DNA of 64,000 nt from Sycon ciliatum. Taxonomy: Eukaryota; Porifera; Calcarea; Leucosolenida; Sycettidae. Below the pieces are notes generated by a model. That model did not search any database. It was not told the origin of the DNA and saw only the letters and a program-made list of their open reading frames with translations. Both the position numbers and the translations under genes were made by a program. Of this stretch, positions 11,464 through 22,130 are shown piece after piece. How positions within the stretch are numbered: the first letter of the stretch is position 1; each line of letters begins with the position of its first letter. The DNA lies in assembly GCF_964019385.1 (NCBI RefSeq), contig NC_088654.1:13404200-13468199 (forward strand). The letters are read 5' to 3'.

Positions 11464-11985
11464 TTGATACGATATAACGCTATCTGGGACACAGCTGACC
11501 AGTTTTTGGATCAGGGGTGCTCCAATATCTCCAAGGAGCCTGTGCTGCAGCCGCTGACTGGCGTGCAGTTGAGGTATCGTACTGCGAGTGTAGAAAACTA
11601 TGCACGACTGGATGTGGCTGCCAGTGGTTTGTACGGCAGTCGAATTGAGCAAAACCGTCTTCATGTTCGGGTGTTCAACCCATATGCTCGCTCAAACCGA
11701 TCTGCACAACGTACCACTATGTACCAACGTCACAAAAAAGAGAAAAGACGACATTATGAGGAACGTGTCAGGAACGTGGAGCAGCCATCATTCGGTCCAG
11801 TAGTGACGTCGGCGAGTGGAGGGATGGAGAAGGCGGCATCGGCATTTTACGCAAGGGTGGCCGCTCTTCTGGCAGCAAAGGAGTCCGAGCAGTATTGTCA
11901 CATCATGGCCTATGTGCGATCGAAGTTGTCTTTCTCGCTACGTAGGTCTTGTATTATGTGTCTCCGAAGTTGCAGGAAGCTGTTC
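11464..11985 (+). pseudogene. C-terminal retroelement domain (restriction-endonuclease-like) fragment
   Basis: An open frame contains EPVLQPLTG, ARLDVAASG, HVRVFNPYARSN, YEERVRNVEQPSF, ASGGMEKAASAFYARVA and KLSFSLRRSCIMCLR in that order. By recall this order is characteristic of a C-terminal domain common in retroelement-like proteins of aquatic invertebrates. The LDVA...VRV spacing is reminiscent of PD-(D/E)XK nucleases (inference). Only this terminal domain is present. The frame runs into the downstream (GTT)n array after KLFGHPVILEAG, so there is no natural stop. Absent from copy B. Confidence 0.6.
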
Positions 11986-12012
11986 GGACATCCCGTGATT
12001 CTGGAAGCTGGA

Positions 12013-12256
<244 letters not shown>

Positions 12257-12800
12257 CGTTTCACTTCGCAGATTCTAACGGGCAAACTGCCCAATAACAA
12301 GAAAAAGAAGGCCAAGAAAGTAATAATAATAGAAAAAATAACCGGGGCAACAGAAAATGAATAATAGCTCTAGGAAGTTAGATGGTGAGGCAAGGAACTA
12401 AATAATTCCATTTTACAAATAATCGATTTAAAAGAAACAAAGAAAAGAGCGGTTGGTACAGTAGTCTTCCTATTCAGAATTCCCTGAACTAAACAGAGAC
12501 ATTAGCTGAGTACATGCACCTATTACACAGCTGCACAGTAGCAAGACAGCTACCTCCGTAGACATCAGTGGACGTGGACTAAGAATGGTTGCGACATACG
12601 AGTGGATGCGACAGCAACAGTGACTGGAATAATGGCTGAAACGTTTCAAGGAACAAGTGTTTGGGGTGATGATTGACGTCTTGAACACACTGCGTTGGGG
12701 GATGGTGCGGATGTCGCTGATCAGTGCGTTCCACAGCTTGGGAGCGGCAACAGAGAACCTAGCCAATTTTATAGTTTTCATCGATATGTTTTTTGTGGAA
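12257..12800 (-). pseudogene. LINE 3' end fragment, copy A
   Basis: The minus strand encodes FSVAAPKLWNALISDIRTIP, the hallmark of the far C-terminus of CR1/jockey-type reverse-transcriptase ORFs, then a short 3' UTR that runs into (AAC)n. Everything 5' of this is missing. The same fragment is in copy B (28306-28850) with slightly different frames. Confidence 0.8.
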
Positions 12801-12857
12801 GTTTACTTATTTATGCTGTTGCCCCTAGTGTTCTCCGTCCGCGGCTGGTTGGGTTAT

Positions 12858-12966
12858 TTTCTTTAACTTTGGGTTCTTTTCATTTGCTTTGGGTTCTTTT
12901 CATATGCTTTAAGTTATTTTCACTTGCTTTGAGTTGTTGTCATTTCCTTTGAGTTGTTTACATTTT
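12858..12966. repeat. ~21-bp minisatellite
   Basis: About five degenerate units of CTTTGGGTTCTTTTCATTTG, drifting to CTTTGAGTTGTTGTCATTTC at the right. Also present at about 28907-29012 in copy B. Confidence 0.75.
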
Positions 12967-13501
12967 AATTTGTTTTGGAATTTAGTTGCTTCTCTATTAT
13001 TGAGAAAGATGTTTTTGCCCGTAAAAAATCCGACCTATCAGACCAGCTTGAAAGCTCATAGCGTGACCTGAAAATGTTTCGCTCCAGCGCAAGTTCTACG
13101 TGGTGTGGAATTCAATTTTCACTATTCGGGTACACTCTTCTCAAGCAGGCTGGTTGATCAGGTTGAGCACGTGGATCGTGCAAATTCACGTTTGAGTCAA
13201 GGTTGGGACCTGACCTTGTTGCACTTTGTACGTTCTCAGCGCCATTTTCAGTGCAACCCTTGGAGACGCTTTGCAAGAGTGAAAACAGTTGACTCAACGA
13301 TTCTGCAAGATATAGCGTGAAGTCTCGGCTATTAACTTACAAAACGCGAGCAAAAAGGATACTGCAACATATTTGTTGTCTTGTGATAGAAGAGATTTCG
13401 TGTGCAGATTTTGTGGAATGATCGATTCTGGATACCGACTCTGCAATAGGATACCACCTGTGATTCTCGAATTGGCTGCCGTTCAAATCGCCTAGAGACA
13501 A

Positions 13502-14062
13502 ATGGAGTATCCAGGTCCTGAATTTGTACGTGTTACGATGCTTGACTTCATTAGTGAATATGTTGCCTTCCCCTACAATGATCCCGATTTCAGCTACATT
13601 GGATATTGGGAATCAGACATTCCTTACAATTGGGGTCCGCCGCTGTTTATGGCAAATACATCCATTGTTATCCAGATACACACTCCTAACCAATTCTACT
13701 TCCATCGCACATCTACTGTGGAAGTTCTCCTAAAGTTCATACGTGACTATGTGGTGCGTGAATTTATCGTTGAATTAGAAAAAAACGCGTTTTTCTGGGG
13801 AGAAAACCATGAAGAGACGGATCACACAGTTCTTCGGGTCAACTTCAAAGCATTCTTTGATGAGGATCAACGTGAACTCGCGTTTGACTGGTTCTCCAAT
13901 TTTTCACTAGTGTGGAACCGAAATGAGGATGGTACGATGATATTCTCTGTGGAGTCAGTGCATATTGTTATATTGCTACCTTGCACTGTTCAGCAACGAC
14001 CAAGATCTGTCATGTATCGTGTGACTCGGCACCCGACAATCGGAATACCTGAGGAGAACTGA
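13502..14062 (+). CDS. Unrecognised MEYP ORF family, copy A2
   Basis: An intact 186-aa single-exon ORF with the conserved MEYPGP start and the family blocks PYNWGPPLFMANTS, QIHTPNQFYFHRTST, ETDHTVLRVNFKAF, ELAFDWFSNFSLVWN, SVESVHIVILLPCTVQQRP and YRVTRHPT, ending IPEEN. It differs from A1/B1 by a shorter N-terminal loop. Upstream sequence (GTGAAAACAGTTGACTCAA near 13278) is shared with copies B2 and C but not A1/B1, so A2, B2 and C form one upstream type. The reading that would extend the frame 5' is closed by stops, supporting ATG 13502 as the start. Function unknown; no signal peptide or membrane helix is evident. Confidence 0.68.
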   Translation: MEYPGPEFVRVTMLDFISEYVAFPYNDPDFSYIGYWESDIPYNWGPPLFMANTSIVIQIHTPNQFYFHRTSTVEVLLKFIRDYVVREFIVELEKNAFFWGENHEETDHTVLRVNFKAFFDEDQRELAFDWFSNFSLVWNRNEDGTMIFSVESVHIVILLPCTVQQRPRSVMYRVTRHPTIGIPEEN

Positions 14063-14129
14063 TAGAGTTTCCGTTGGTTGACCAGAGGCTATTTGCTTTC
14101 TGCGATAGCCATCTTTGTCCGTATTGCCC

Positions 14130-14280
14130 CCTCCCCCCCCCCCGCTTAAAGCAACGCAGCTGTCGGTCCATTGCCATAGTTTCCAGAACCAATCTGGCAC
14201 TCACTCACTCACCCTCACTCACCCTTCCCCCCTCTCTTCCTATCTCTCTATCTCTCTCTCTCTCTCCATCATTGTCTGGC
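14130..14280. repeat. Pyrimidine-rich simple repeats
   Basis: A C-run (14129-14142) is followed by TCACTCACTCACCC and CTCTCTCTATC tracts. Both vary in length between copy A and copy B (30170-30325). Confidence 0.85.
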
Positions 14281-14857
14281 TATTAGGTTCTCACTCTTCA
14301 CACAGAGTCTTTCCTCTTTCCCTTTCCCTCATGGTGCGTGATGTGCGCCTTGATACTGAGACCATTGGTCGGGGAAGCGCACTTTACCTCACCGGCACAG
14401 CTCAAAAGCACCTACACGTCCTTTGTAGTCCCCTATGTTCTCTCGATGTTGTTTTTGTTTTTCTGTTCCATTTTATGTAGGCAAGTGCACTTTCATAAAA
14501 AAAATAAAAAACTATTTAAAGAGTCGGCGTGGAGAAAGCAAATTTATTAATGCAATAAAGTGTATACTAGATGCAGACCTGGGAAGACAACAATTTAATG
14601 GAATTTTAAAGGATTTTTTTCTTATTCAAAATCGAGTTTCGTGTTCCGCTCATCAGTGAATAGTATCGGAACTGAGGGTACTGTCTACAACAAAGAACAT
14701 TTGATAACAGCATAATGAAAAGTGTGAACAAGAAAGGAAGTGCTACAGCATTACATTATAGGTGTCAAACATAGTGCTAACATATATAACTGAGTGCAGG
14801 CACAAAACGTGAGGCGATACAGTGCGCCATGACACGACATTTACATCTGATAACCAG

Positions 14858-15235
14858 CTACGAGAACAACTTTAACGCGACTACATGCTTCTTTTGTTTA
14901 CAAAGAACAGGATTATGCACACGAATACATACAGCTTCCAGAGCCCTCAACTGCTTAACATAATTTGCACGGCACAAAACAGCAAAGAGAGAATCATCGT
15001 ACACACTAAGACAATCTGGACGTGATAACAAGTGACAAAATACAGCTGACGTTTCGCTCACGTCGCTCTCTTCCGTCTCATCCCGGTCCTTTCCTTCAAC
15101 CCCCTCCGCCTCATCCTCGTCCTCTGTCTCATCTTCATCATCATCGTCCTCATCGCCACCATCATCATCATCAGTCACTTCCTCATCATCCGTTTGATGC
15201 TCAGTCTGACTGCACTCCTTATCAGCCTCCCACAT
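14858..15235 (-). CDS. Acidic / GIY-YIG-tail ORF, left arm of foldback A
   Basis: A 125-aa frame starting MWEADKECSQ, with a run of about 45 Asp/Glu-rich residues, then a tail with conserved Cys and His: AVFCHLLSRPDC, YDDSLFAVLCR, LEAVCIRVHNPVLCKQ, VVALKLFS. The tail has the same pattern as the ORFs at 4157, 22131 and 56.7 kb. Upstream sequence (KMDSGNGCVV...) continues the protein in another frame, so the arm has a frameshift just before MWEAD relative to the right arm. Probable remnant of a larger protein; the acidic segment could interact with chromatin or basic proteins (inference). Confidence 0.55.
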   Translation of the reverse strand: MWEADKECSQTEHQTDDEEVTDDDDGGDEDDDDEDETEDEDEAEGVEGKDRDETEESDVSETSAVFCHLLSRPDCLSVYDDSLFAVLCRANYVKQLRALEAVCIRVHNPVLCKQKKHVVALKLFS

Positions 15236-15618
15236 GTCTCAATCATCTCCACCAGCATCACAAGTCGTTTGACCACTGCTCGGCGTCACCGTTGCTGTGT
15301 TCTCTACTACTACACACCCATTTCCACTGTCCATTTTGCGTGGGCCAAGTTCATTCCGTGCGAAAATTTCAAGTGAATAGTTAGCTGTGCTTCTTCTGGG
15401 TCTATGGGTAAGGATATTGGTTTCATTTTGGTTTGTCGATGATCTCCCTCTCTGTCCAGACACAGTCGGCACCGTGGATCCCAGCACCGGGGGAGACCGC
15501 CGTCTCGGTAGTCACCAAAGGTAAAGGGGGTGGCTCAGGCGGAGGCAAGGGCAACTGCCGAGGTGAGGGTTCAGTGTCTCTCGGTGGCCCTCCTCCATTC
15601 CAGGACGATGATGTTGTG

Positions 15619-15890
15619 CTAGAGTAGGCTCCGCTGCTGTTCGCCGTGGGTAAAGAAGTGGTGGCCAGGTGTCACTGATGGCAAAGCCACCGCAGCTCCA
15701 GCCACCCACATTCCCCCAGGTGGTGGGGCCGGTGGTGGCACGGGAACAGGCGGCGCTGTCGGCACAGCGTGTTTGTCTACTGAGCTAACTGGGTTCTTAC
15801 ACGGCCTACCACGCTTTGGCCGCTTTGCTCTGGCTGCTGGTGGTAATGAGTGCAACGGCACATGTTGGCTGATACGTTCGTTCAGGTGTT
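15619..15890 (-). pseudogene. AT-hook / proline-rich segment in foldback centre
   Basis: The minus strand reads RAKRPKRGRPCKNP, a good AT-hook core, followed by a proline/alanine-rich run (VPVPPPAPPPGG). AT-hooks bind AT-rich minor grooves. Copy A has two extra bases near 15670 relative to copy B, which shifts the frame and ends it early. It is the likely 5' part of the gene whose 3' part is in the left arm. Confidence 0.55.
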
Positions 15891-16362
15891 TAAAATGTAT
15901 GCACGGAACGGACTTGGCCCACGCAAAATGGACAGTGGTAATGGGTGTGTTGTAGCAGAGAACCCAGCAACGGTGACGCCCAGCAGCGGTCAAACGACTT
16001 GTGAGGCTGGTGGAGATGATGGAGCCATGTTGGAGGCTGATAAGGAGTGCAATGAGACTGAGCATCAAACGGATGATGAGGAAGTGACTGATCATGATGA
16101 TGGTGGTGATGAGGACGATAATGATAAAGATGAAACGGAGGATGAGGATGAGGCGGAGGAGGTTGAAGGAAAGGAGCGGGATGAGACGGGAGAGAGCGAC
16201 GTGAGCAAAAAGTCAGCTGTATTTTGTCACTTGTTATCACGTCCAGATTGTCTTAGTGTAAACGATGATTCTCACTTTTCTGTTTTGTGCCGTGAAAATT
16301 ATGTTAAGCAGTTGAAGGTTCTGGAAGCTGTATGTATTCGTGTGCATAATCCTGTTCTTTGA
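15850..16362 (+). CDS. Acidic / GIY-YIG-tail ORF, right arm of foldback A
   Basis: A 170-aa frame that reads without a shift through GLGPRKMDSGNGCVVAENP, an acidic run rich in DDE, and the tail SAVFCHLLSRPDC, DDSHFSVLCR, LEAVCIRVHNPVL. It stops at TGA just before the CKQKKH block that the left arm still encodes, so the right arm is truncated at the C-terminus while the left arm is frameshifted at the N-side. Each arm preserves what the other has lost. Confidence 0.55.
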   Translation: MQRHMLADTFVQVFKMYARNGLGPRKMDSGNGCVVAENPATVTPSSGQTTCEAGGDDGAMLEADKECNETEHQTDDEEVTDHDDGGDEDDNDKDETEDEDEAEEVEGKERDETGESDVSKKSAVFCHLLSRPDCLSVNDDSHFSVLCRENYVKQLKVLEAVCIRVHNPVL

Positions 16363-16716
16363 AAACAAAAGAAGCATTTAGTCGCGCTAAAGTTATTCTC
16401 GTAGCTGGTTATCAGATGTAAATGTCGTGTCATGTTGCACCGTATCACCTCATGCTTTGTGCCTGCACTCGGTTATATTATGTTAGCACTCTGTTTGACA
16501 CCTATTATATAATGCTGTAGCACTTCCTTTTTTGTTCACACTTTTAATTATGCTGCTATAAAATGTTCTTTTTTGTACACAGTACCCTCAGTTCCGATGC
16601 TATTCACTGATGAGCGGAACACGAAAATCGATTTTGAATAACAAAAAAATCCTTAAAAATTCCATGAACTTGTTGTCTGGCCATGTCTGCATCTATTATA
16701 CTCTTTATTGCATTAA

Positions 16717-16936
16717 AGGGGAAGTATACCCTAAAATCAAATTTTCACCAGTTGTAGTCTTCTGGGTGCGGAGTCGAATGGTCTTGGTCCGAGGAAGCTG
16801 AGACGCTCCCTTCCTGCTTGAACCCCAATCGATCTCGCGCACTTCCACCGAAACTGGGTAACTGCGCCCTACTAGATGGGGATTTGTATGCAAAATGTCA
16901 CGAAAAGCGCCATTTCGTTCTTATAAAAGCACGGAT
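16717..16936. mobile_element. Truncated TTAA foldback MITE at duplication edge
   Basis: After TTAA (16713-16716) the sequence AGGGGAAGTATACCC and the next ~215 bp match the left arm of the complete MITE at 32774-33634. Homology stops at ACGGAT (16936), which is also the end of copy A. Confidence 0.88.
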
Positions 16937-19143
16937 CGAGAAAGTCGATTTTGGCTCACCTGGAAGGTGAGCCAGAACCCCCTCCTCCTATACTACTGAC
17001 ATGTATCGTTATGTATGTCTGACGGATATGTTCTTGAACTGGCATATCAGTATCACCAAGATTACGGTTCTTCCGTCTACGCATCCCTTCTTGGCTTATG
17101 CATTGGTTGAAAAGAAATAAAAAATAATGATACAGAATTACTTGTGTCCAAGTGTCGTCATGAAAACAAGTTCTACCTCCGTTACTTTGTCCGCAAGGTC
17201 ACGTGAATCTAGCTGGTATTCCCGCTGCCAATTTGTGTGTGTGTTTGTGTGAGTGCGTGTGTGCGTGTGTGCGTGTGTGTGCGTGTGTGTGTGAGTAAGT
17301 GTGCGCGTGCATGTGTGAGTGTGTGTGTGTTTGTGTGCATGCGTGAGAAAGAGAGTGCGTGTGTGTGTGAGAGAGAGAATGAGTGTGTGTATGTGTGTGT
17401 GTGTGTGCGCGCGTGTGCGCGTGTGTGGATGTGTGTGTGTGTGTGTGTGTGTGTTTGTGTGCGTGTATGTGAGAAAAGGGACGGAGTGTGGGTGTGTAAT
17501 GGTGTGAGCATGTGTGGATTTGGCATTTAAGTCCCCATCTTTATTCTATATCATTCACGCTGAAACTGCTGCTGCATAGCCCCAAGTCTGAAGACTTGGC
17601 AACTTCACGCCTGCACCCTACTCTTGCGCTATGATACACGTCGCCTATGATACCCCTCAGAATTCCCCATCTTACTCCCCCTTATGTTCAGGCTGCCTGT
17701 TTTGGAGCCATCAGTTGCCTGACGATCGTAGTAATACGTGAAACTCAGAGTTGTGACAAAGCTTCCAATCTCTCTTGTAATACAGAAATACCTATATTCT
17801 GCCTGTGACTACTCACAGAGAAAGAATGGTCGCAACTGTACATTCCGCATATAACTGTTCGCTTTGAATTATAGTGGTCACAACTGTATTCTGTGACCGC
17901 TCAAAGGGAATTATAGTTTCCAAAAAAATCCTGCAGTACGAAGCACTTCGCGAGCAGTCACGAACTGTGTGCTTTACACATGTACATGTATGGTGATTTG
18001 TGAGTGGTCATGGGGCATTGTGACTGGTAAACTAATTTGTGACTGGTCATGGGGAGTTTGTAACTGTTTGACTGGTCACGGGGACCGTGATTGGTCATGG
18101 GGCCTTGACTGGTCACTGAGTCCTACATATACCCACAAGCAGTCGTACCACAGGTAAGGAATCGAACATAGACGATAGTCATCAGTAAAGGGTGACGGGA
18201 AAATTCTATTTTCTGTTGTGGGAATCTGAACATTTTGAACTAGAGGCTGGTGTCACTGCGATGGTACTTTCGATTCGCTGAGATCAGTGAGGCGTTGCAG
18301 CCTGAACATTTCTCGCGCTTATAGCCAATAACTCACCATTGTTTTACCTGAGATGGGGTGAGAATGACTTTGTTGAACAAGCTGCAGCGCTTGGAGAAAC
18401 ATCGAGGGGTCACCAAACTAATCCAAGCAAGAGCGATACAATTTATCGCTCTTACATCCATGCAAGGAATGCTGAGTAACTCAGTACCTGCAGTGTAGAC
18501 TCTGCGTGTGCACTATTCTGTACAGTGTAGTGCTAGTGATGCACGTGCAGGTACTGTACCAGTGATGCTGAAAACCAGTGCGAGCTCGACGTGATAGCAC
18601 ACTTACCTGAGCGAGCAGTGACCACACAGCTGCAATAAATGGGCATCGCACAGCTTAAAAATAGTTCATTTCAAGATCGAGGTGATTCCCCCGACGGTAA
18701 TCAACCGACCTCGCAACGATCGTGTATTCTTACTGCGTTGTTGGTGAAGTAGAAATCATTCAGAGCTAGCAGACCACAAGCATAATGGCTCTTGTCGAGT
18801 GGAGAAAATCAATGCGTTTGAGATGAGGCGCGACCAACTTACGACCTTCCTGGAAAATAAGCCGGACGATATTTTTCCGTCCATTGACATCAACGACGGC
18901 GATGCCTTCATCTCCGTGTGAAACTCTCAGACCAACTGTCCTGGAACGTTAGCCTAGACTTCAGACTATCATCCTGTGTGATAAGTGTTGTATGATTTAG
19001 CTTACGGAGTTGTCAGTAACAAGTGACAAGTCACTAGTCAAACTGCGACAATTTCTATGACGCTAGAGAAGTAGTTTGAACGGTACTCACATTGATGCGG
19101 CTTTTTCGTGTACTTGCAAGTAGTAGAAGATACCTGGTAGCTA
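16937..19143. other. Unique spacer between copies A and B
   Basis: No gene could be supported. It contains a 21-bp near-palindrome (GGCTCACCT..AGGTGAGCC, about 16955), a 280-bp GT/GC-rich simple repeat (17235-17515) and degenerate units of TGACTGGTCATGGGG (about 17995-18120). From about 19070 it is homologous to the left part of copy C (41460 onward), so the ancestral unit began left of the gypsy insertion site. Confidence 0.65.
17235..17515. repeat. GT-rich alternating purine-pyrimidine repeat
   Basis: TGTGTG, TGCGTG and GAGAGAG tracts over about 280 bp, potentially Z-DNA forming. No gene overlaps it. Confidence 0.9.
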
Positions 19144-19717
19144 CCAAAGCTACAATGGTATAAGCAAATCTGCTATTTATATATCCACGAAGGCATGGGG
19201 CAAAGACGCATCTCTTCCAGCATCGTTTGCGATAAATATTCAGATTAACGTTAGCAGGCCAAATTTAGCAAGTTAGCAATTTAGCAATTTAGCAAGTTAG
19301 CAGGCCAAGCGATTGCTGTTAACTTTTGCATGTGATGCTTCAACTAAAGTCTTGAAGGGGCCTGTTGCGTTAGAGTACGACTTGGACTTGGTTTTCTCGC
19401 GAATCATCTATTTTCAATAGCTATGCATTTTCCACGAGTACTAGATGACAGAAGGTGATCTCCACGCCATTTTCAGTGCACTCAATGGAGACTCTTCGCA
19501 TGAGAGAAAAAGTTTTTAAAATAGAGCATGAAGTTGCGGCAATTCTCCTACAAAATGACGGTCAAAGAGGTAACTGCAATATATTTGTTTTCTTGTGATG
19601 AACGAGATTTCCGACGGTTTGCAGATTTTGTTGAATGATCGATTCTGGATACCGACTCTGCTTCTGGATACCACCTGTGAATCTGGAATTGGCTGCCGTT
19701 CAAATCGCCTAAGGAAA

Positions 19718-20296
19718 ATGGAGTATCCCGATCCTGACCTTGTAGGTATTACGATACTTGGCTTCATTAACCATCATGATGCCTACGTCAATGATCCCAA
19801 TTTAGGCTTAAATGACCCAAATTTATTCGTAATGGGAGATAGGGAACCAGCCATTCCTTACAATTGGGGTCCGCCGCTGTTTATGGCAAATAAATCATTT
19901 GTTATCCAAATTCACTCTCCTAACCAATTCTACTTCCATCGTACATCTACTATGGAAGATCTCCTCAAGTTCATCCGCGACGATGTGATGCGTCAATTTG
20001 TCTTGGAATGTGATGTCTTCACGTTTGCGTCGGAAGAAAACCATCAAGAGACGGATCACACGGTTCTTCGGCTCAACTTCAAGGCATTCCTTTCTGACCA
20101 TCGACGTGAACTCGCGTTCAACTGGTTCTCCAATTTTTCATTAGTGTGGAACCGAAATGAGGACGGTACGCTGATATTCTCTGTGGAGTCGGTGCATATA
20201 GTTATATTGCTACCTTGCTCTGTTCAGCAACGACCAAGATCTGTTACTTATCGTGTGACTCAGCACCCAACTGTCAGAATACCTGATGAGAACTGA
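19718..20296 (+). CDS. Unrecognised MEYP ORF family, copy B1
   Basis: The best-preserved long-type member: 192 aa from ATG 19718, ending VRIPDEN. It lacks the frameshift that breaks A1 and continues SVESVHIVILLPCSVQQRPRS and YRVTQHPTV. The frame stays open upstream to an ATG at 19595, adding about 41 residues (LNDRFWIPTLLLDTTCESG and so on). The same upstream peptide is readable in copy C but closed in A1, A2 and B2, so either the start moved or the upstream part is ancestral coding. I prefer ATG 19718 because it is the only start kept in all five copies. Confidence 0.68.
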   Translation: MEYPDPDLVGITILGFINHHDAYVNDPNLGLNDPNLFVMGDREPAIPYNWGPPLFMANKSFVIQIHSPNQFYFHRTSTMEDLLKFIRDDVMRQFVLECDVFTFASEENHQETDHTVLRLNFKAFLSDHRRELAFNWFSNFSLVWNRNEDGTLIFSVESVHIVILLPCSVQQRPRSVTYRVTQHPTVRIPDEN

Positions 20297-20678
20297 ACGA
20301 GTTTCAATTGGTTGACCAGACGCCATTTGCTTTCTACGATAACCACCTTTGGAACGGAGTACAAGACGGAATAAGGAGCAAGCGAGAAGCAATCAGGCAC
20401 GCAGAGAGATTCAAGTATCAAGTGCTGTAACCTGAATATTGACAGAAACAAGAAAACAAGAAGGCATTGTTCAAATTATGACAAATGGCAACCAGAACAG
20501 TATCCTCATCCACCACTATAGCTGAAATCAGCCAAAAGACTTGTACCAGATATGGTCACGACAAGGAGAGTAATAGCCGATAGGTATTAAAAAACAATGT
20601 TTTGAACAAACGGCGAGGAGACAATTTGAGTACAGCAATCGATAAGAACAAGAGACCATTACCCCAAGGCCCAAGAGG

Positions 20679-20894
20679 GTGCAACTGGGTACATGGGGGT
20701 CGCGCGGCGAAATTCCACCATTACGTCAAAAATGATGTACACGTTCGCTGCGCTTGTATTGTTCCTTGGTTCCAAGCACCACGTGTTGCCGAGTTGTGTA
20801 CAGATGCGCCTCAGCCACATGACGTAGTGTTGGAATTCTGCCGCGCAGTGCGCCTACAGCAGCCAGACCCCATTTTGCCCACTCTTGCACTAGC
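20679..20894. mobile_element. Small palindromic MITE, copy B
   Basis: Counterpart of 2710-2925, with one substitution in the GCGCGGCG arm (GAAATTCCA). Confidence 0.55.
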
Positions 20895-20909
20895 TGAATC
20901 CACATTTGC

Positions 20910-20990
20910 TACACTTTATTCCGACACTTAAAACGTGATTTCTTACCCTGAAAGTACGTTTTCATTACCGTAGTGTCGGAATAAAGTGTA
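20910..20990. repeat. 3' hairpin downstream of MEYP ORF, copy B
   Basis: TACACTTTATTCCGACAC pairs with the complement ending at 20990. Two bases just outside the left stem differ from copy A; the stem itself is unchanged. Confidence 0.65.
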
Positions 20991-21317
20991 ACCAAATGTC
21001 TATTCAGCTTGTCTTATTGATTTCGGCTATCAACTAGGTTGGGGTTTGGATTTGAAAATCTTTATTTTACATATGCTTTTTGTATTTATGAATTTTTCTC
21101 CATTTGTGTTTTTAAAGCATTTTAATCCATTGTGTTAAAAAAGGAGTAGCAGCCATTTAAATGCGCAATACTAGAAGTGAGGCATTGTACTCACATGACA
21201 GTTGCAAAGTACCACTTCACGACTGCCGGCATATCTAAAAGAAGTCCTTTGAATCTAAGCCTGTTGTGAATTTTTCTTCCTCACCAAACAATCAGAAAAT
21301 TAAACATACCTAAGTTT

Positions 21318-21688
21318 AGAAGAGAAAAGGACATATGGATACGAGTTAAGAGTAACTCTCCATCACTGTAACATGATACTTTATATAGTCAGAAAGTGCA
21401 ATAACTAGGCACAAAACTAACAGAGTACTGAAACATTCGACGTCCTGACACCTAGCTTCAACACATCTCCGTAGCGCTAACCGACAGCCTTCCAACTTGG
21501 AAGGTTCAAGGTTATGTAAAGACCAAAGAGGGGAAGGCCATGTGTTGAAGCTAGGTGTCAGGACGTCGAATGTTTCAGTACTCTGTCAGTTTTGTGCCTA
21601 GTTATTGCACTTTCTGACTGTATAAAGTATAATGTTACAGTGATGGAGAGTTACTCTAAACTCGTATCCATATGTCCTTTTCTCTTCT
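21318..21688. mobile_element. Foldback element with 149-bp arms, copy B
   Basis: Arms 21318-21466 and 21540-21688; same flanking 12-bp direct repeat as in copy A. Confidence 0.8.
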
Positions 21689-22130
21689 ACATTTATTTAT
21701 GGCTCAACATCCTAGTTTCATATACCTAAGTTTCATTTATTTTTTTCACTTTCCCGTACACGAATACGCTAGTCTATGTTGTATTCTCCCCCTTCTCCCC
21801 CCCCCCCCCCTACATGCAGTCAATGCCACCAAAGCATCTACATTTCTAAATGGTGAAACATATAAAAATACTAGCAGAAGGAAGATCTCGTCACTGTAAA
21901 AGTGTGTGAAATGTGCTTTTCTTCAGGTGGTTTCTCCGATAACGTTGGCTGCATTCAAACATGGCTGGTGGCCAATGGAAGACAGTGTCCCATAGATTAA
22001 TTAACATTGAGCAGACGATTTGCTGCATGCGTATACACTGTAAAACCGGAAAGTCTGACGACCAAAAAGTTTCACGTATTTTTATTATAATTGGTTTAAC
22101 GATGGCTAGCATATTCCGCCGAGACTAGTC

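Larger units (their letters stand above)
14547..16716. mobile_element. Foldback element carrying diverging AT-hook/acidic ORFs, copy A
   Basis: Left arm 14547-15361 and right arm 15901-16716 are inverted repeats of about 815 bp with visible divergence, around a 539-bp centre. Each arm carries the 3' half of the same gene reading outward; the centre carries its AT-hook/proline-rich 5' part in one orientation only (minus). The outer arms contain CTGATGAGCGG..CACGAAA (minus 14633-14656; plus 16607-16626), a hammerhead-like core. The outermost bases are TTAATGCAATAAAG and its complement. No RT is present. I infer a non-autonomous element derived from the 3' end of a GIY-YIG-bearing retroelement. 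Copy B is at 30606-32773. Confidence 0.8.

Noticed and set aside
15022..15384. Pro/His/Leu-rich ORF on the plus strand (and 31081-31443; mirrored at 15890-16240)
   Set aside because: Antisense of the Asp/Glu-rich run; the sense frame has the conserved tail.
17209..17530. Cys/Val-rich and Thr/His-rich ORFs over a GT tract
   Set aside because: Simple-sequence artefact.
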